Positions 1 to 11,533 of a DNA stretch of 38,728 nucleotides are shown one piece after another; the first letter of the stretch is position 1; each line of letters begins with the position of its first letter. Made by a program: the position numbers and the translations under genes. This DNA comes from JASLDZ01 sp964242625 (lineage in GTDB: Bacteria > Pseudomonadota > Alphaproteobacteria > Caulobacterales > Caulobacteraceae). The stretch spans positions 1 through 38,728 of the forward strand of contig CAXTAO010000027.1 in NCBI GenBank assembly GCA_964242625.1. The letters run 5' to 3'. Under the pieces are notes generated by a model. It was not told where the DNA came from, made no database searches, and saw nothing but the letters and a program-made list of their open reading frames with translations.

Positions 1-122
1 TCTTCGCTGCGCTGCGCCCTTGACCCGCCCTGCGCTCGACGGCTGATCGAAGGGGTCGGGACGCGGGGCGTCCCGTAGTTCAAGTTCGACTTAGGCCTGC
101 GGCCCGCGTCGAACACAGGGCT
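1..122. repeat. Interspersed repeat, copy A (diverged)
   Basis: This stretch is a diverged copy of the repeat seen at 210-380 and 38571-38728. It has the same orientation as the copy at the right end of the window and is inverted relative to 210-380. Shared landmarks in order are CCCTTGACCCGCCCTGCG, a CGACGGCTGA block, the GGGACGCGGGGCGTCCC hairpin region, an AAGTTCGAC block and GTCGAACACAGGGCT. It is cut by the window edge. Copies A and B face each other about 90 bp apart and could form a long cruciform. No convincing gene lies in 1-412; the short ORFs there are arginine/proline-rich and run through the repeats. Confidence 0.75.
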
Positions 123-209
123 GGGGCTTGCCAGAGCCCGCCATCGGCGGGCGGCGCTCGCTGAAGCGACCGAGCCGCTCGGGCTCGACGGTCGCCCTAG
201 CCGCTACCC
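123..209. other. Spacer between facing repeats, with small hairpin
   Basis: This spacer separates repeat copies A and B. It contains a perfect small inverted repeat at 136-152 (arms GCCCGCC/GGCGGGC, loop ATC) and further GAGC/GCTC-rich short arms at about 160-190. No gene is evident. The stretch 381-412 after copy B is also empty. Confidence 0.5.
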
Positions 210-380
210 TCACAGGTGAAGCCCTGTGTTCGACCCGCCGGAGGCGTTGTCGAACTATGGAGCAGGGACGCCCCGCGTCCCGACGCCCCCGCGTCAGCCG
301 TCGCGCGCAGGGCGGGTCAAGGGCGAAGCGTCAGCGGAGAGCCGAAGGCGTCCCTTGACGCGACCGAGCACGGCGGCCCC
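210..380. repeat. Interspersed repeat, copy B
   Basis: This ~170-bp repeat is almost identical, in inverted orientation, to 38571-38728. It starts with a terminal hairpin (CACAGG at 211-216, CCTGTG at 223-228) and contains a second perfect hairpin (GGGACGC at 265-271, GCGTCCC at 275-281). It ends in a block reading CGACCGAGCACGGCGGCCCC. Compared with the right-end copy it differs mainly in an 8-bp block after GTCGAAC and in a short replacement/insertion near 325-350. It encodes no recognisable protein; short ORFs beginning MKPCVRPAGG occur in both copies only because the DNA is repeated. Confidence 0.85.
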
Positions 381-412
381 ACCCGGCATCAGAACAAAGC
401 GCCCGAAACGAC

Positions 413-2281
413 CTACCCCGGCCGCCGCAGGTACACCGCCGCCTGGTCGCCCCGCCCTTCCGCGTTCAGCGCGTCGCTGCGCGCCCGCCAGCGCGCGATC
501 TCTTCCGGCGAGAACACCCCCGGCGCGCCGCCCCAGCGCGAGCGACCCCCATCGTCGTGCAGCGGGATGTCGCGGCGGTACTGCTCGCTTGCCCAGAACT
601 GCAGCTCGTAGCTGTCGCTGACGGCGCCGTCCCAGACGAGGCCCGCCTCAGCCGCCAGCCGGCGCAGGCTCTCGCGCGTGTGCAGGAAGAAGTGGCGGGG
701 CGCGTCGAGCTGAACCCAGTCCGCGCCGTAGATGCGCCACGCCTCGCTGTCGGTCACCGGCAGGCGCAGGAGCGCCCGCCCGCCCGGTCGGAGCCGTTCG
801 GCGATCTCGCGCATCGCCCCGCGCGGGTCGGGCAGGTGCTCGAAGGCGTGGTGGAGCATGATGACGTCCCAGCCGCCCCCCGTGTCGGCGAGGGAGGCGC
901 GCCGGACCTCGAGCCCGTTCGCGTGGCGCACGTCGGCTTCGATGAAGGCGTCCACCCCCGCGCCGCCCGTGAAGCCCGCGAGGGCGAGCTGGTAGAGGAG
1001 CCGCCCCGAGCCGCAGCCCACGTCCAGCACCCGGCTCCCGGGCGTGAGGTCGAGCGGGCGCAGGGACCACAACGGCCGGCGCATGTCGGCGTGCACGACC
1101 GCGCGCGCCTCGTCCTCCGGCAACGTCAGGAGCGCGCGCACCGCCTTGCCCCAGACCGCGCGCCGCGCCGGGTCGTCGAACTCGGCGTCGAGGTCGGCGC
1201 CGAAACTGTAGTAGCCCGGGCCGTAGTAGCGGCCGAGGTCGGCTGGCGGGTCTAGCAGCCGCACGCAGCCGCACCGGGCGCACTCGCCGTAGGTGAAGGG
1301 GTCGCGCAGGCCGAACATCATCTCGCGCGCGCGATGCTCCCGCCCGTCATCGCCGCCGCAGACGGCGCATCGGAACGTCGGCGCCGGCCGGGGCGCCGTC
1401 CACGCACCGGGAAGGGGATCCGGTCGCGGCACGGGATGGAAGGCGCGCGCGCCAAGGGGATCGACCAGCTCGGCGCGGATCAGCGCGCCGGTGGGTTCCT
1501 CGCCGCCGGCGTTAAGCGCGCGGTCGCGCGGGGGAGCGTCGCGCGTGGCGGGATCGGCCTTCCACCAGGGCGCGAGGTCGGGCCGGGGGCGCACGGGCGT
1601 GTCGTACACCCGCGCCAGCGTGGGGAGCTTCACCTCCAGAAAGCCCGGCTCCGGCGGGCCGTCGGCGACGAAGCGCTCGAGAAACGCGCGCGGCAGGGCG
1701 GCCAGGATGAACAGGCACGCCCACAGCGGGCCGTCGTAGCCGTGCGCCTCGAGAAGCCAGGCGCGAAGCGTGGCCAGCGCCTCGCGGCCAGGGGCGTGCG
1801 CCCCGCCCCATCCCCACCAGCCCTCGACCTCAGCGAGCGGCCGGTCGCCGGAGAATACGGCCTCGCCGTCGCGCAGGTCGCCGAACAGCTCGGACAGCGG
1901 CGCGGCGAGGTGCAGGTCCCACTGCATGACCACCAGCGTGTCCCAGGAGAGGGCGAAGCCGCGGTCGCGCGCCCAGGCGGCGATCACCTGGTCGCCGCAC
2001 ACCCAGCGCCACTCGGCGGTGGACGGGGCGTCGTAGCTCCACAGGTCGTCCAGGAGCGGGCCCAGCGCCGCGCGCGCGGCCTCCGCCCCCTCCGGCTCGC
2101 CGCCGTAGAGGCCGTAGATCGCCACGCCCGGGTTCAGCCGCCTGAGCTCGTGCACGCGCGCGCGGCACACCTCCAGTCGGTCGTAGAACCAGAACAGCGC
2201 GGCCAGACGCGGCCGCGACCAAGCGCGCGAGGGGGCGCGCGGCGCGTCGGGCTCGGCGAGGGCGGGGGCGGGCGGGGCCAT
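413..2281 (-). CDS. Two-domain protein: glycosyltransferase-like N-terminus + SAM methyltransferase
   Basis: About 622 residues from the ATG at 2281; the frame also offers a TTG at 2317. The first ~270 residues resemble a GT-A-like glycosyltransferase or uncharacterised domain, with a hydrophobic strand ending in QWD (a possible DxD-like site). A linker follows, then a zinc-ribbon-like pair CxxC...CxxC (CAVCGG and CARCGC). The C-terminal half is a class I methyltransferase with motif I VLDVGCGSG and the later strand MLHHAFEHL, in the style of Methyltransf_23 enzymes that modify sugars or small molecules. The methyltransferase call is firm. The N-terminal assignment is an inference from fold-like features, and the substrate is unknown. 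The gene diverges from nadE. Confidence 0.7.
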   Translation of the reverse strand: MAPPAPALAEPDAPRAPSRAWSRPRLAALFWFYDRLEVCRARVHELRRLNPGVAIYGLYGGEPEGAEAARAALGPLLDDLWSYDAPSTAEWRWVCGDQVIAAWARDRGFALSWDTLVVMQWDLHLAAPLSELFGDLRDGEAVFSGDRPLAEVEGWWGWGGAHAPGREALATLRAWLLEAHGYDGPLWACLFILAALPRAFLERFVADGPPEPGFLEVKLPTLARVYDTPVRPRPDLAPWWKADPATRDAPPRDRALNAGGEEPTGALIRAELVDPLGARAFHPVPRPDPLPGAWTAPRPAPTFRCAVCGGDDGREHRAREMMFGLRDPFTYGECARCGCVRLLDPPADLGRYYGPGYYSFGADLDAEFDDPARRAVWGKAVRALLTLPEDEARAVVHADMRRPLWSLRPLDLTPGSRVLDVGCGSGRLLYQLALAGFTGGAGVDAFIEADVRHANGLEVRRASLADTGGGWDVIMLHHAFEHLPDPRGAMREIAERLRPGGRALLRLPVTDSEAWRIYGADWVQLDAPRHFFLHTRESLRRLAAEAGLVWDGAVSDSYELQFWASEQYRRDIPLHDDGGRSRWGGAPGVFSPEEIARWRARSDALNAEGRGDQAAVYLRRPG

Positions 2282-2417
2282 CGCGCGGCGCTTAGGCCGC
2301 GGCGCCCGCGGCGGCAACGTGCCCGCCCGCCGAGCGGCCGCGCGCGCGCCGGCCCCCGGCTTGCTGTAGGGAGAGGGTCAGTCCCGCCCAGGGAGCCCGG
2401 GAGCCGCACCGCCCTCC

Positions 2418-4502
<2,085 letters not shown>

Positions 4503-4561
4503 GAACCCCGTCGACGCCCCAAATCGAGGCCCGAGTCGCCCGCGGGACACGCTCCGCCGCA

Positions 4562-4591
4562 TTGGCGCCTCGCGCATGCGGTTCCTATGTT
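4562..4591 (+). promoter_or_regulatory. Candidate ftsH promoter, heat-shock-like -10
   Basis: TTGGCG at 4562-4567 and TATGTT at 4586-4591 are separated by 18 bp, and the overlapping CCTATGT at 4584-4590 matches the CYTATNT -10 element of alphaproteobacterial sigma-32 (RpoH) promoters. The CTTG-like -35 (ATTG) sits about 2 bp further away than the usual spacing. FtsH is a known RpoH-controlled protease in several bacteria, so heat-shock control is plausible but not shown here. Confidence 0.35.
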
Positions 4592-4644
4592 GACAAGCGG
4601 ATGACCGCACCCCGTCGTGGCGGGGAACTCACAGGCTCGCGCAC

Positions 4645-6558
<1,914 letters not shown>

Positions 6559-6590
6559 CGCGCCGCCTCACAACGCTGATGCGCGACGGC

Positions 6591-6620
6591 GCCGGTCCGA
6601 AAGGGCCGGCGTCTTCGTTT
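6591..6620 (+). terminator. Rho-independent-like terminator after ftsH
   Basis: An 8-bp stem, GCCGGTCC (6591-6598) with GGGCCGGC (6603-6610) including one G-T pair, closes a GAAA tetraloop and is followed by the T-rich GTCTTCGTTT. It lies between the ftsH stop and the convergent GST stop at 6626. The T-tract is imperfect. Confidence 0.65.
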
Positions 6621-6625
6621 GCGGC

Positions 6626-7312
6626 TCAGAAGTCGAGGTCGTCGTAGTGCGGTGCGGGTGGCAGGCCCGGCTGGCGATCGGCGAGAAGCGGGCGGAACGC
6701 CGGGCGCGACTTAAGCCGGCTGTACCAGCTGCGCACGGCGGGGAAGTCGTCCCACCGCACCTCGCCGACATAGTCGATCACCGACAGATGCGCGGCCGCC
6801 GCGAGGTCGGCTAGGCTCAGCCGTTCGCTCGCCAGATGGTCGCGCGCGGCGAGAAGCGCCTCCATCACGCCGAGGTGGGCGCGCAGCGCGTCGCGCCCCG
6901 CGCGCAGGTTGGCGAGGTCGGGCGCGCCCAGGCCCAGGAGCCGCTTCTCCATCTTCTCGTGCAGGAGGAGCGCGTTGACCTCGCCGTCGAACTTACGGTC
7001 GAACCACTGCAGGAGCCGCCGCACCTCGGCGCGCCCGCGCGGGTCGGTGGGCAGGAGGGCGGGGCTAGGGTGCACCTCCTCCAGATGATCCAGCGCCGCG
7101 CGGGTCTCGCAGGCGGTGACGGCGACCCCGCCCGAGCGCTCCACCAAGACGGGCAGGAGGCCCGAGGGGTTGAGCGCGGCGAGGCCCTCCGGCCGTTCCC
7201 AGTAGCGCTCCACGACCTCCGTATAGCCCAGCCGCTTCTCCCCCAGCGCCAGCCTGACCTGGCGCGAGAAGGGGTCGAGCGGGAAGTGGTGCAGGATGCG
7301 TTCGACGGGCAT
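6626..7312 (-). CDS. Glutathione S-transferase family protein
   Basis: 228 residues with a GST layout. The thioredoxin-fold N-terminus (about 4-80) carries a cis-Pro region reading GLLPVLVE and the acidic CETRA segment that normally contacts glutathione. An all-helical C-terminal domain includes SLADLAAAAHLSVIDY, where the conserved N-capping Asp is present. The extreme C-terminus is aromatic/acidic (YDDLDF). It is probably a cytosolic conjugating or detoxifying enzyme; the substrate cannot be predicted. It is transcribed towards ftsH and shares the terminator region. Confidence 0.88.
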   Translation of the reverse strand: MPVERILHHFPLDPFSRQVRLALGEKRLGYTEVVERYWERPEGLAALNPSGLLPVLVERSGGVAVTACETRAALDHLEEVHPSPALLPTDPRGRAEVRRLLQWFDRKFDGEVNALLLHEKMEKRLLGLGAPDLANLRAGRDALRAHLGVMEALLAARDHLASERLSLADLAAAAHLSVIDYVGEVRWDDFPAVRSWYSRLKSRPAFRPLLADRQPGLPPAPHYDDLDF

Positions 7313-7478
7313 GGCGGGGCGTCGCCTTGCCTAGGCGGCCCGCCTTAACGCCGCGTTCACCCTGCTCCCTCGGCCCCGGACGCCACGTGAACCGAGGGCG
7401 ATAGGCTGCGTTCTTCCTGGTCCGGCGCGGCGCCCCCGTTCAGGCGCGCCGGATGTTTCAGATCAGGTGGAGACCCTC

Positions 7479-8138
7479 ATGCAGCCCGACGCCCAAGCCC
7501 CGGTCGAGACCCGCTTCGACGTGCAGGTGTCCGGCAAGCAGATGGAGGTGGGCGAGGCGCTGCGAAGCCGGATCACCGACGCGCTGATCGCGGGGATCGG
7601 CCGGTACTTCGACCGGGGCGGCGAGGCGGACGTGCACATCCAGCGCGACGGCCACGGCTTCTGCGTCGACCTCGTGGTGCGCCTGGCCACCGGCCAGCGG
7701 CTCGTTTCGCGCGGCTCGGCGGGCGACGCCCACGCCGCCTTCGACGTGGCCCTGACCAAGCTCGAGACCCGCATCCGCCGCTACAAGCGCCGGCTCGTCA
7801 GCCACAAGCCCCACAACGGCGGCCCGACCGCCCGGGCGGAGGTCGCCGCCTACACCGTACTGCGCGCGCCCGAGGACGAGGACGACCTCGCCACCGACGA
7901 GTGGGGCGCCGACGGCTCGGCCGGGAACGGTGCGCCCGCCGCCGCCATCATCGCCGAGACCCAGTCGGAGGTGCGCACCGCCACCGTTTCCATGGCGGTG
8001 ATGGAGCTCGACCTGACGGAAGCGCCGGTGGTCCTGTTCCGCAACGTGGCGCACGGGGGGCTCTCGGTGGTGTACCGCCGGGCTGACGGCAACATCGGCT
8101 GGCTCGATCCCGAGCGCGACCGCCCGCAGGCCGGCTGA
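7479..8138 (+). CDS. hpf: Long-form ribosome hibernation-promoting factor
   Basis: 219 residues from the ATG at 7479, preceded at 7 bp by AGGTGGAG, a strong ribosome-binding site. An in-frame GTG at 7467 lies inside that site and is less likely. The N-terminal ~100 residues form the RaiA/YfiA ribosome-binding fold (FDVQVSGKQMEVGEALRSRI). After an acidic/Ala-rich linker comes the C-terminal dimerisation domain (APVVLFRNVAHGGLSVVYRRADGNIGW region), which is what makes 100S ribosome dimers in bacteria with the long form. ptsN follows after ~30 bp. The usual upstream rpoN is absent here. Confidence 0.94.
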   Translation: MQPDAQAPVETRFDVQVSGKQMEVGEALRSRITDALIAGIGRYFDRGGEADVHIQRDGHGFCVDLVVRLATGQRLVSRGSAGDAHAAFDVALTKLETRIRRYKRRLVSHKPHNGGPTARAEVAAYTVLRAPEDEDDLATDEWGADGSAGNGAPAAAIIAETQSEVRTATVSMAVMELDLTEAPVVLFRNVAHGGLSVVYRRADGNIGWLDPERDRPQAG

Positions 8139-8167
8139 GGCGCCGGGCGGCAGGCGGAGGGGCGGCG

Positions 8168-8632
8168 ATGGACATCGGCGACCTGCTCGACCCGGGCGCC
8201 GTGGTCGAGCGCGTGGGGGCGTCCAGCAAGCGCCAGGCGCTGGGCGCGGTGGCGGAGGTGGCCGCCCGCGCGCTGGGCGGCGACCCCGCCGCCCTTCTCC
8301 AGTCCTTGGTCGAGCGCGAGGCGCAGGGCTCCACGGGCTCGGGAGGCGGCGTCGCCCTGCCGCACGCCGAGCACCCCGGGCTGCAGCGAGTGCGCGCGGT
8401 GTTTCTTCGCCTCGACGAGCCGGTCGCGTTCGACGCGGTCGACGACCAGCCCGTCGACCTCCTGTTCGCCCTGTTCGCCCCGCCCGGGGCCAAGGCCGAC
8501 CACCTGCGCGCCCTGGCCCGCGCCGCGCGGCTTCTGCGCCGGCGCGACGTGCGCGCCGAGCTCCGCGCGGCCCGCGGCGCCGACGCCATGTACGCGCTCC
8601 TGGCCCAGGAGGCGCAGCCCGCCCCGGCCTGA
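8168..8632 (+). CDS. ptsN: PTS IIA-like nitrogen-regulatory protein PtsN
   Basis: 154 residues, the length of EIIA-Ntr. The phosphorylatable histidine is H66 in GVALPHAEH, and the surrounding fold (early helix DLLDPGAVV, then VEREAQGSTG) matches the family. In the nitrogen phosphotransferase system the protein receives phosphate from NPr and regulates K+ uptake, sensor kinases and carbon/nitrogen balance by protein contact rather than sugar transport. It sits directly behind hpf, a common alphaproteobacterial order, and the two are probably co-transcribed. Confidence 0.93.
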   Translation: MDIGDLLDPGAVVERVGASSKRQALGAVAEVAARALGGDPAALLQSLVEREAQGSTGSGGGVALPHAEHPGLQRVRAVFLRLDEPVAFDAVDDQPVDLLFALFAPPGAKADHLRALARAARLLRRRDVRAELRAARGADAMYALLAQEAQPAPA

Positions 8633-8678
8633 GGATGCGCGGTCGCGCCCGCCGCCGATCGCGTCCTGGCCGCCCGGC

Positions 8679-9041
8679 CTAGGCCGTCAGGACGCGCCCC
8701 CCGCACACCTCCACGGGCCACGGCCGCAGGCTGCGCTTGATGCACGGTCCCGCCACGCACAGCCCGTCCTCCGGGCGGAACATGGCGCCGTGGGTCCAGC
8801 ACAGGATCCAGGCGCCTTTCGCGTCGAGATAGCGATCGGGCTCGGCGGCCAACGGCGCGCCGGTGTGAGGGCAGCTGTCGACATAGCCGCGCACCTCCTC
8901 GCCCCGCCGGATAACGAAGCCCTGGAACGGCCGTCCGTCCGGCTCCGCGGCGGGGAAGCTGAACCCACGCGCGCCGGGGTCGGGCAGCTCGTCCAGACTG
9001 CAGAGCGCGTGGCCGGCGGCCGGGCGGCCGTCGTCGCTCAC
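8679..9041 (-). CDS. Rieske [2Fe-2S] domain protein
   Basis: 120 residues forming a single Rieske domain. Cluster ligands are C57 and H59 (SCPHTGAPL) and C81 and H84 (CWTHGAMF), with GPC near the C-terminus. There is no transmembrane anchor or oxygenase catalytic domain, so it resembles small soluble ferredoxin-like Rieske proteins (NirD/BphF style) of unknown partner. The GTG start at 9041 overlaps the TGA of the upstream yciI-like gene (GTGA), implying translational coupling in the tsaD-gpsA-yciI unit. Confidence 0.9.
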   Translation of the reverse strand: MSDDGRPAAGHALCSLDELPDPGARGFSFPAAEPDGRPFQGFVIRRGEEVRGYVDSCPHTGAPLAAEPDRYLDAKGAWILCWTHGAMFRPEDGLCVAGPCIKRSLRPWPVEVCGGRVLTA

Positions 9042-9334
9042 GCCCCCGCGTCCGCGAAACCGCCCACCACCAGGCGCCAGGGCTCAACCGAGACGGCGGC
9101 GAACAGCCCCGCCCGGGCGTAGGGATCGTCGGCCGCCCACAGCTCCGCGGCCGCCCGGTCGGCCGCCTCAACGATCAGGAGCGACCCCGTCGAGCGGCCC
9201 TGCGCGTCGAGCCAGGGGCCGCCCAGCCGCACGCACGCCTCCCCGGCCAGCCAAGCCAGGTGCGTGTCGCGGGTGGCGGCGCGCAGGTCGAAGCTCTCGG
9301 GATTGTCGCGGCAGGAGATCGTGAACAGCGGCAC
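9038..9334 (-). CDS. YciI family protein
   Basis: 98 residues from a GTG at 9334; the open frame extends further upstream but would overlap gpsA. A good AGGGAG ribosome-binding site at about 9342-9347 supports this start. The protein has the ferredoxin-like YciI fold: VPLFTISCRDNP start, a conserved His in the DTHLAWL segment, GGPWLD and the late DDPYARAGLF segment with its Asp. YciI proteins bind small ligands and may be weak hydrolases; cellular function is unknown. It lies 13 bp after gpsA and overlaps the Rieske gene by 4 bp. Confidence 0.88.
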   Translation of the reverse strand: MPLFTISCRDNPESFDLRAATRDTHLAWLAGEACVRLGGPWLDAQGRSTGSLLIVEAADRAAAELWAADDPYARAGLFAAVSVEPWRLVVGGFADAGA

Positions 9335-9347
9335 GCAGGCGCTCCCT

Positions 9348-10358
9348 TCAGCTCGGATCGGCTTCGGCGCGGAGCGGCCGGGCGAGAAGGGCGTCGATCG
9401 CCTCCTGTACGCCGGCCTCCCCCGCAAGCACGAGGGCTACGGCCTCGCAGATCGGAGCCTCGACGCCCAGCTGGGCCGCCAGCCGGCGCACCGCGGGAGC
9501 CGACGCCACCCCTTCGGCCACCGTGCGACGGCCGCCCAGCGCGTCTTCCAGCCGCTCGCCGCGGCCGAGCGCCAGCCCCACGCTCATGTTGCGCGACTGG
9601 GCCGACGAGCAGGTGAGCACGAGGTCGCCCAGGCCGCACAGGCCCGCCAGCGTCTCCGCCCGGCCGCCCAACGCCACGCCCAGCCGCGTCATCTCCGCGA
9701 AGCCCCGCGTCAGGAGGGCGGCGTGGGCCGAGCGGCCGAGACCGCGCCCTTCCACCACCCCGCAGGCGATGGCCAGCACGTTCTTGACCGCGCCCCCCGC
9801 CTCCGCGCCGGTGAGGTCGTCGCTGAGGTAGGGCCGGAAGCCCGGGGCCGCGAAGGCGCGCGCCAACCGCTCGCCCAGCTCGGCGTCGGCGCACGCCAGG
9901 GTGACGGCGGTGGGCAGCGCGCGCGCCACCTCCGCCGCGAAGCTCGGTCCCGACAGCACGGCGGCGCGCGCCTGGGGCAGCGCCTCGGCCAGGACCTCGT
10001 GGGTGAGACGGAGCGAGCCCTGCTCGACGCCCTTGGCGCACAGCACCACCGGCAGCCCCGGCCGCGCGTGCGGGCCGAAGCTCTCCAGCACGCCCCGCAG
10101 GTGCTGGGCGGGCGCGACCGCCAGCACGAGGTCGCACGCGGCGAGGTCGGCCATCTCGGCGGTGGGTGAGACGGCGGCTTCCAGCCGCACGCCGGGCAGG
10201 TAGAGGCGGTTCTCGCGCTCGGCCGCCAGCGCCCGCGCGACCTCTGGCTCGTGCGCCCAGAGCGTGACGGGAAGGCCTGCGCGCGCCAGCACCTGCGCGA
10301 GCGCCGTGCCCCAGGCGCCCGCGCCCAGGACGCCCGCGTGGCGGAAGGGCGCGCTCAC
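9348..10358 (-). CDS. gpsA: NAD(P)H-dependent glycerol-3-phosphate dehydrogenase
   Basis: 336 residues from the GTG at 10358, whose GTGA overlaps the tsaD stop; the frame stays open upstream only as a shadow of tsaD. It reduces dihydroxyacetone phosphate to sn-glycerol-3-phosphate, the backbone for phospholipids. The Rossmann motif GAGAWGTAL lies at the N-terminus, followed by the family segments VLCAKGVE, VLSGPSFAAEV and the catalytic-Lys region GAVKNVLAIACGV. The C-terminal helical domain includes GLCGLGDLVLTC. The length and motifs are complete. Confidence 0.96.
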   Translation of the reverse strand: MSAPFRHAGVLGAGAWGTALAQVLARAGLPVTLWAHEPEVARALAAERENRLYLPGVRLEAAVSPTAEMADLAACDLVLAVAPAQHLRGVLESFGPHARPGLPVVLCAKGVEQGSLRLTHEVLAEALPQARAAVLSGPSFAAEVARALPTAVTLACADAELGERLARAFAAPGFRPYLSDDLTGAEAGGAVKNVLAIACGVVEGRGLGRSAHAALLTRGFAEMTRLGVALGGRAETLAGLCGLGDLVLTCSSAQSRNMSVGLALGRGERLEDALGGRRTVAEGVASAPAVRRLAAQLGVEAPICEAVALVLAGEAGVQEAIDALLARPLRAEADPS

Positions 10359-11431
10359 GCCTTGGCCCCCTTGCGACCGGGCGTGTGGACGGGGGCGATG
10401 CGCGCGGCTTCGGCGTCCAGCGGCCAGCGCGGGCGGGCGGGGGCGTCGAGCCCGTCCACCATCCCCAGCGCCAGCCGCTCGGCCCCGGCGAGCGCGATCA
10501 TGGCGGCGTTGTCGGTGCAGTAGCGCCCCGGCGGCGCGGTGAAGCGGAAGCCCGCCCGGCCCGCGGCCGCCTCCAGCGCGGCCCGCACCGCGCCGTTGGC
10601 CGCCACCCCGCCCGCGGCGACGAGGAGCCGCGCCGCGCCCGGGTGCGCCCCGGCCCACAGCGCCATGGCGTGCGACGAGCGCTCAGCCAGCTGGTCCGCG
10701 ATGGCGGCCTGGACGGCGGCGGCGAGGTCGCGCCGGTCGGCGTCGCTGCGCACCTCGCGGTCGATCACCCGCGCCGCGGCGGTCTTCAGCCCGGAGAAGG
10801 AGAAGTCGCACCCGCCGCGGCCCGCGAGCATGCGGGGCAGGGCGTAGCGTTCCGGGTCGCCCCCGGCGGCCGCCCGCTCCAGCGCCGGCCCGCCGGGGTA
10901 GGGAAGGCCGAGGTGGGCGGCGATCTTGTCGAACGCCTCGCCCGCCGCGTCGTCGATGGTGGCGCCGAGGCGCCGGTGGTCGCCCACGCCGCGCACGTCG
11001 ATGAGCTGGCAGTGCCCGCCCGACACCAGGAGCAGGAGGAAGGGGTAGGGCGCCTCGCCCTCCAGCCGGGCGGAGACGGCGTGGCCTTCCAAGTGGTTCA
11101 CCGCCACGAGCGGCAGGCCGCGCGCCAGCGCGATCGCCTTGCCGGCCGAGAGCCCTACCATCACCCCGCCGACGAGGCCGGGTCCCGCGGTCGCGGCCAC
11201 CCCGTCGAGCCCGTCCATGCCGATCCCCGCCTCGCGCAGCGCGCGGAGGATCGCGCCGTCGATGGCCTCCACGTGCGAGCGCGCCGCCACCTCCGGCACC
11301 ACCCCGCCATAAGGGGCGTGCTCCTCGGCCTGGCTCGCCACCACCGACGACCGCACCTTCGCACGCCCGTCCCCGTCCAGACGCACCACCGCCGCGGCGG
11401 TCTCGTCGCAGCTGGTCTCGATCCCGAGCAC
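10355..11431 (-). CDS. tsaD: tRNA N6-threonylcarbamoyladenosine transferase TsaD
   Basis: 358 residues. TsaD transfers the threonylcarbamoyl group to A37 of ANN-decoding tRNAs with TsaB and TsaE. The N-terminus LGIETSCDETAAAVV is diagnostic, the metal-binding motif appears as NHLEGH, and the ATP-binding segments GGHCQL and VAAGGVAANGAVR are present. The start is taken as GTG at 11431 immediately before LGIETSCDE. It heads the minus-strand cluster tsaD-gpsA-yciI-Rieske and is divergent from hemC, a widely conserved alphaproteobacterial arrangement. Confidence 0.95.
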   Translation of the reverse strand: MLGIETSCDETAAAVVRLDGDGRAKVRSSVVASQAEEHAPYGGVVPEVAARSHVEAIDGAILRALREAGIGMDGLDGVAATAGPGLVGGVMVGLSAGKAIALARGLPLVAVNHLEGHAVSARLEGEAPYPFLLLLVSGGHCQLIDVRGVGDHRRLGATIDDAAGEAFDKIAAHLGLPYPGGPALERAAAGGDPERYALPRMLAGRGGCDFSFSGLKTAAARVIDREVRSDADRRDLAAAVQAAIADQLAERSSHAMALWAGAHPGAARLLVAAGGVAANGAVRAALEAAAGRAGFRFTAPPGRYCTDNAAMIALAGAERLALGMVDGLDAPARPRWPLDAEAARIAPVHTPGRKGAKA

Positions 11432-11533
11432 GGTGAGGGGGACGGGGATGCCGGGCTCCTGCGAGTTGCGGCGGACGGCGGAGCCGGGCTAGCTCACCAC
11501 CTCCCTCGCCGACCTAGGCCGCGCACCCCGCCC

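Noticed and set aside
216..621. Two overlapping 131-residue ORFs on the plus strand near the left end
   Set aside because: They run through repeat copy B and then antisense to the methyltransferase gene; composition is Arg/Pro-rich and no family is visible. The similar peptide start at the right end only reflects the repeated DNA.
10385..11533. Long upstream extension of the hemC frame
   Set aside because: The frame is open only because it is antisense to tsaD; HemC homology begins after 11534.
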